Assembly (NCBI GenBank): GCA_031267175.1
Contig: JAIRZP010000053.1
Span: forward strand, 1 to 6,705
Length of the DNA stretch: 6,705 nt
Source: Coriobacteriales bacterium
Lineage (GTDB): Bacteria; Actinomycetota; Coriobacteriia; Coriobacteriales; UBA8131
Reading direction: 5' to 3'
Positions 5,121-6,705 of this stretch are shown piece after piece; within the stretch, counting starts at the first letter, position 1, and each line of letters starts with the position of its first letter. The notes under the pieces were generated by a model. The model saw nothing but the letters and a program-made list of their open reading frames with translations. It did not search any database and was not told the DNA's origin. A program made the translations under genes and the position numbers.

Positions 5121-6455
5121 TTAAATCTTGACTTCCTCACCTTTTTCGTTATACAGCTTCATGAATCCATACCCTGCGGCAGCAACCAGTTGGGCTATGC
5201 ACACTAATATCGACAGAGCCCACCAAGGCCAGCCGTTGTCGATGAAAAAGCCACCGATGGGATTACCGAGCATCATGCCTACGTCTATGGCGATGGTGAA
5301 GAGCGCAATGGCGCCCGGGCCATAACGAGGATCCGGTACCGTTTGCGTGACGAGCGTCCACATGGCGGCGCAGAAGCCGGACTCGATGACCGAATAGAGG
5401 ATGACCATGGCGATGATGCCAGCGAAGAAATTGACCTGGAAGATCATGAAGAAGATGACCGCATAGAGCACCGAGTCGATGACGATGAACCGACGCCGTC
5501 TGGTGATTTTGTTGAGTATGAGGCCAAAGCCAAAGCAGGCAAAGACCTCGATGGCGTACATGATGCCGGTGAAGATATTGGCCAGTGCATAATCGGGAGT
5601 GCCCTGTACGCCTACGATAACCTCCGGCGTCAGGACGGTGGTCGGGTCAAAGGTGCCGAGTGCGCCCGTCGTTGTCCAGAAGGTACAAATCCAGGCGATG
5701 ACCACACTGTTGGCCACACCAAAGGCAAAGCCCGCCAACACGACAAACCAGACATTCTTTATCTTGACAACGCTGAAGATGCTGATTCCGGCCGTGTCCT
5801 GGACATCAGCATGGTTCTGATCGCGCGGGGGATCCTTGACGATAAGCGCATACAGAATGAGCGCAACAACCAGGATGACCAGGCCGATGACATACAGTAT
5901 CATCCAGTGCCAGGTTCCGTCGGGGCCAAAGCTGAAGAACTTACCAAATGATTCAATGAGCGGGGCACCGAGGAACATCGACGAGGCGATGCCGACCTGC
6001 TGCCAGCCACTGAACAGACCCATGGGAGCACCACGCTTCTCAATGGGGAACCACATGGCAATGGCGCTGGGAGCAATAACGCCAATAAGACCCAGGCCAA
6101 AGCCTTCTATGATGCGGCTTACCATGATGGTGACCTGGTCGGACGCAACAAAGAGTCCGAGCAAACCGCCCAGAATGGCAAACAGCAACGATACAATACC
6201 GCCTATCCTGATGCCCCACTTTTTAATGATGGCAACAGCCGGAAACGCCAGGACAATACCGATGAGGGTAAACATACTGACAATCCACCCGGCATCGGTG
6301 GCGTTAACATGCAGATCGCCGATGAACGACGGTATCAGGGGGATAGCCTTGTACTGTGCAACTGCCAACGAACACGCCGCGACAAACACAATAATCATAA
6401 CAAGCCAAGCACCCTTGGGGGATTTTGTCTTAACGTTATTATCTTTCTGACTCAT
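5121..6455 (-). CDS. MFS transporter, MFS_1 type, substrate unknown
   Basis: This 444-residue inner-membrane secondary transporter has about 12 predicted helices, roughly at 17-37, 54-76, 83-104, 108-130, 147-167, 183-206, 235-258, 288-315, 322-342, 346-370, 380-403 and 408-434. Characteristic stretches are SRIIEGFGLG (113-122) in helix 4, WFPIEKRGAPMGLF (135-148) before helix 5, and TRRRRF (318-323) in the second-half loop. The loop 2-3 signature is degenerate (IIKKWGIRIGG, 76-86), unlike the canonical motif of the other MFS protein here, so the two are distant relatives. A good Shine-Dalgarno (GGAG, 6463-6466) lies seven bases before the ATG. It sits 127 bases after pntB, with no clear terminator and only weak promoter-like sequence between, and upstream of the dehydrogenase. 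Uptake or release of the dehydrogenase substrate or product is an inference from position. Confidence 0.88.
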   Translation of the reverse strand: MSQKDNNVKTKSPKGAWLVMIIVFVAACSLAVAQYKAIPLIPSFIGDLHVNATDAGWIVSMFTLIGIVLAFPAVAIIKKWGIRIGGIVSLLFAILGGLLGLFVASDQVTIMVSRIIEGFGLGLIGVIAPSAIAMWFPIEKRGAPMGLFSGWQQVGIASSMFLGAPLIESFGKFFSFGPDGTWHWMILYVIGLVILVVALILYALIVKDPPRDQNHADVQDTAGISIFSVVKIKNVWFVVLAGFAFGVANSVVIAWICTFWTTTGALGTFDPTTVLTPEVIVGVQGTPDYALANIFTGIMYAIEVFACFGFGLILNKITRRRRFIVIDSVLYAVIFFMIFQVNFFAGIIAMVILYSVIESGFCAAMWTLVTQTVPDPRYGPGAIALFTIAIDVGMMLGNPIGGFFIDNGWPWWALSILVCIAQLVAAAGYGFMKLYNEKGEEVKI

Positions 6456-6582
6456 TTTGTCTCTCCTTTTACTAGACGCCTTTACACGTATTGAGGGTCC
6501 TACCTACTGGGTGACGCATCCTCTCATAATTCCATCAGCAGCCCCTTAGAACGAAGGTTTACCGGATCTCGTTGTTCCACTG

Positions 6583-6705
6583 TCATAACTCCCGGATAAT
6601 ATCCCCCACCCGCTCCTTGGCATCCCCAAAGAGCATGGAGGCGTTCTCCTTGAAGAAGAGCGGGTTTTGTACTCCCGCGTAGCCGGTTGCCATGGAGCGC
6701 TTGAA
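6583..6705 (-). CDS. pntB: NAD(P) transhydrogenase subunit beta, C-terminal end (partial)
   Basis: The last 40 codons are visible, ending in TGA at 6583-6585; the rest lies beyond the right edge. The peptide begins FKRSMATGYAGVQNPLFFKE and continues through MLFGDAK, nearly identical to the end of E. coli PntB. It belongs to the NADP(H)-binding domain III: Lys2-Arg3-Ser4 of the fragment correspond to residues gripping the 2'-phosphate of NADP, and GYAG forms the loop over the nucleotide. PntB with PntA transfers hydride from NADH to NADP+ driven by the proton gradient across the inner membrane. Its place upstream of the transporter and an NADP-type alcohol dehydrogenase suggests a common link to NADPH balance. 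Confidence 0.93.
   Translation of the reverse strand, partial: FKRSMATGYAGVQNPLFFKENASMLFGDAKERVGDIIREL

Noticed and set aside
5343..6450. Two plus-strand open frames of about 200 codons (5343-5951 and 5836-6450).
   Set aside because: Both are antisense to the second MFS transporter, lack convincing ribosome sites and have compositions typical of reverse-frame translations.
6550..6573. AACGA/TCGTT inverted repeat after pntB as a terminator.
   Set aside because: Only five base pairs, AT-containing, a 14-base loop and no T-run; more likely chance, so read-through from pntB to the MFS gene stays possible.

Overview
The window looks like a moderately GC-rich bacterial chromosome. It most resembles the class Coriobacteriia, probably the Eggerthella/Gordonibacter/Slackia side. 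The main reason is the regulator at 2119-3798: about 12 predicted membrane helices fused to a C-terminal LuxR-type helix-turn-helix, an architecture greatly expanded in Eggerthellaceae. The taxonomic call is inference from architecture, not a database match.

Layout. The left part is a divergent pair. On the minus strand, a major facilitator (MFS) transporter of the sugar/aromatic-acid porter type (35-1603) is followed after 14 bases by the ribosome binding site and first codons of another minus-strand gene that runs off the left edge. On the plus strand is the membrane-bound LuxR-type regulator (2119-3798). They are separated by about 515 bases of non-coding DNA (1604-2118). This gap holds a good extended -10 promoter for the regulator, a TATAAT for the transporter, several short repeats and dyads that could be operators, a duplicated ribosome-binding segment and two very small possible leader ORFs.

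The right part is a minus-strand series: the last 40 codons of pntB (NADP-binding end of the proton-translocating transhydrogenase), a second MFS transporter (5121-6455), and a zinc alcohol dehydrogenase very like the NADP-dependent secondary-alcohol dehydrogenase of Thermoanaerobacter brockii (3898-4959). The dehydrogenase converges on the regulator gene, and a perfect 16-bp hairpin lies between their ends.

How the genes may work together. The left side looks like a substrate-responsive uptake module: a membrane regulator controlling a divergent transporter and the gene after it. The right side looks like an NADP(H)-centred module, in which transhydrogenase sets the NADPH/NADP+ ratio, the dehydrogenase uses that cofactor on a small secondary alcohol or ketone, and the second transporter may move the substrate or product. 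The 160-base gap in front of the dehydrogenase has its own extended -10 promoter. It is followed by three consecutive hairpins, two of which can re-pair with each other, making a candidate cis-acting regulatory RNA. That leader is the most unusual item here; I see no mobile element, CRISPR array, tRNA or rRNA.
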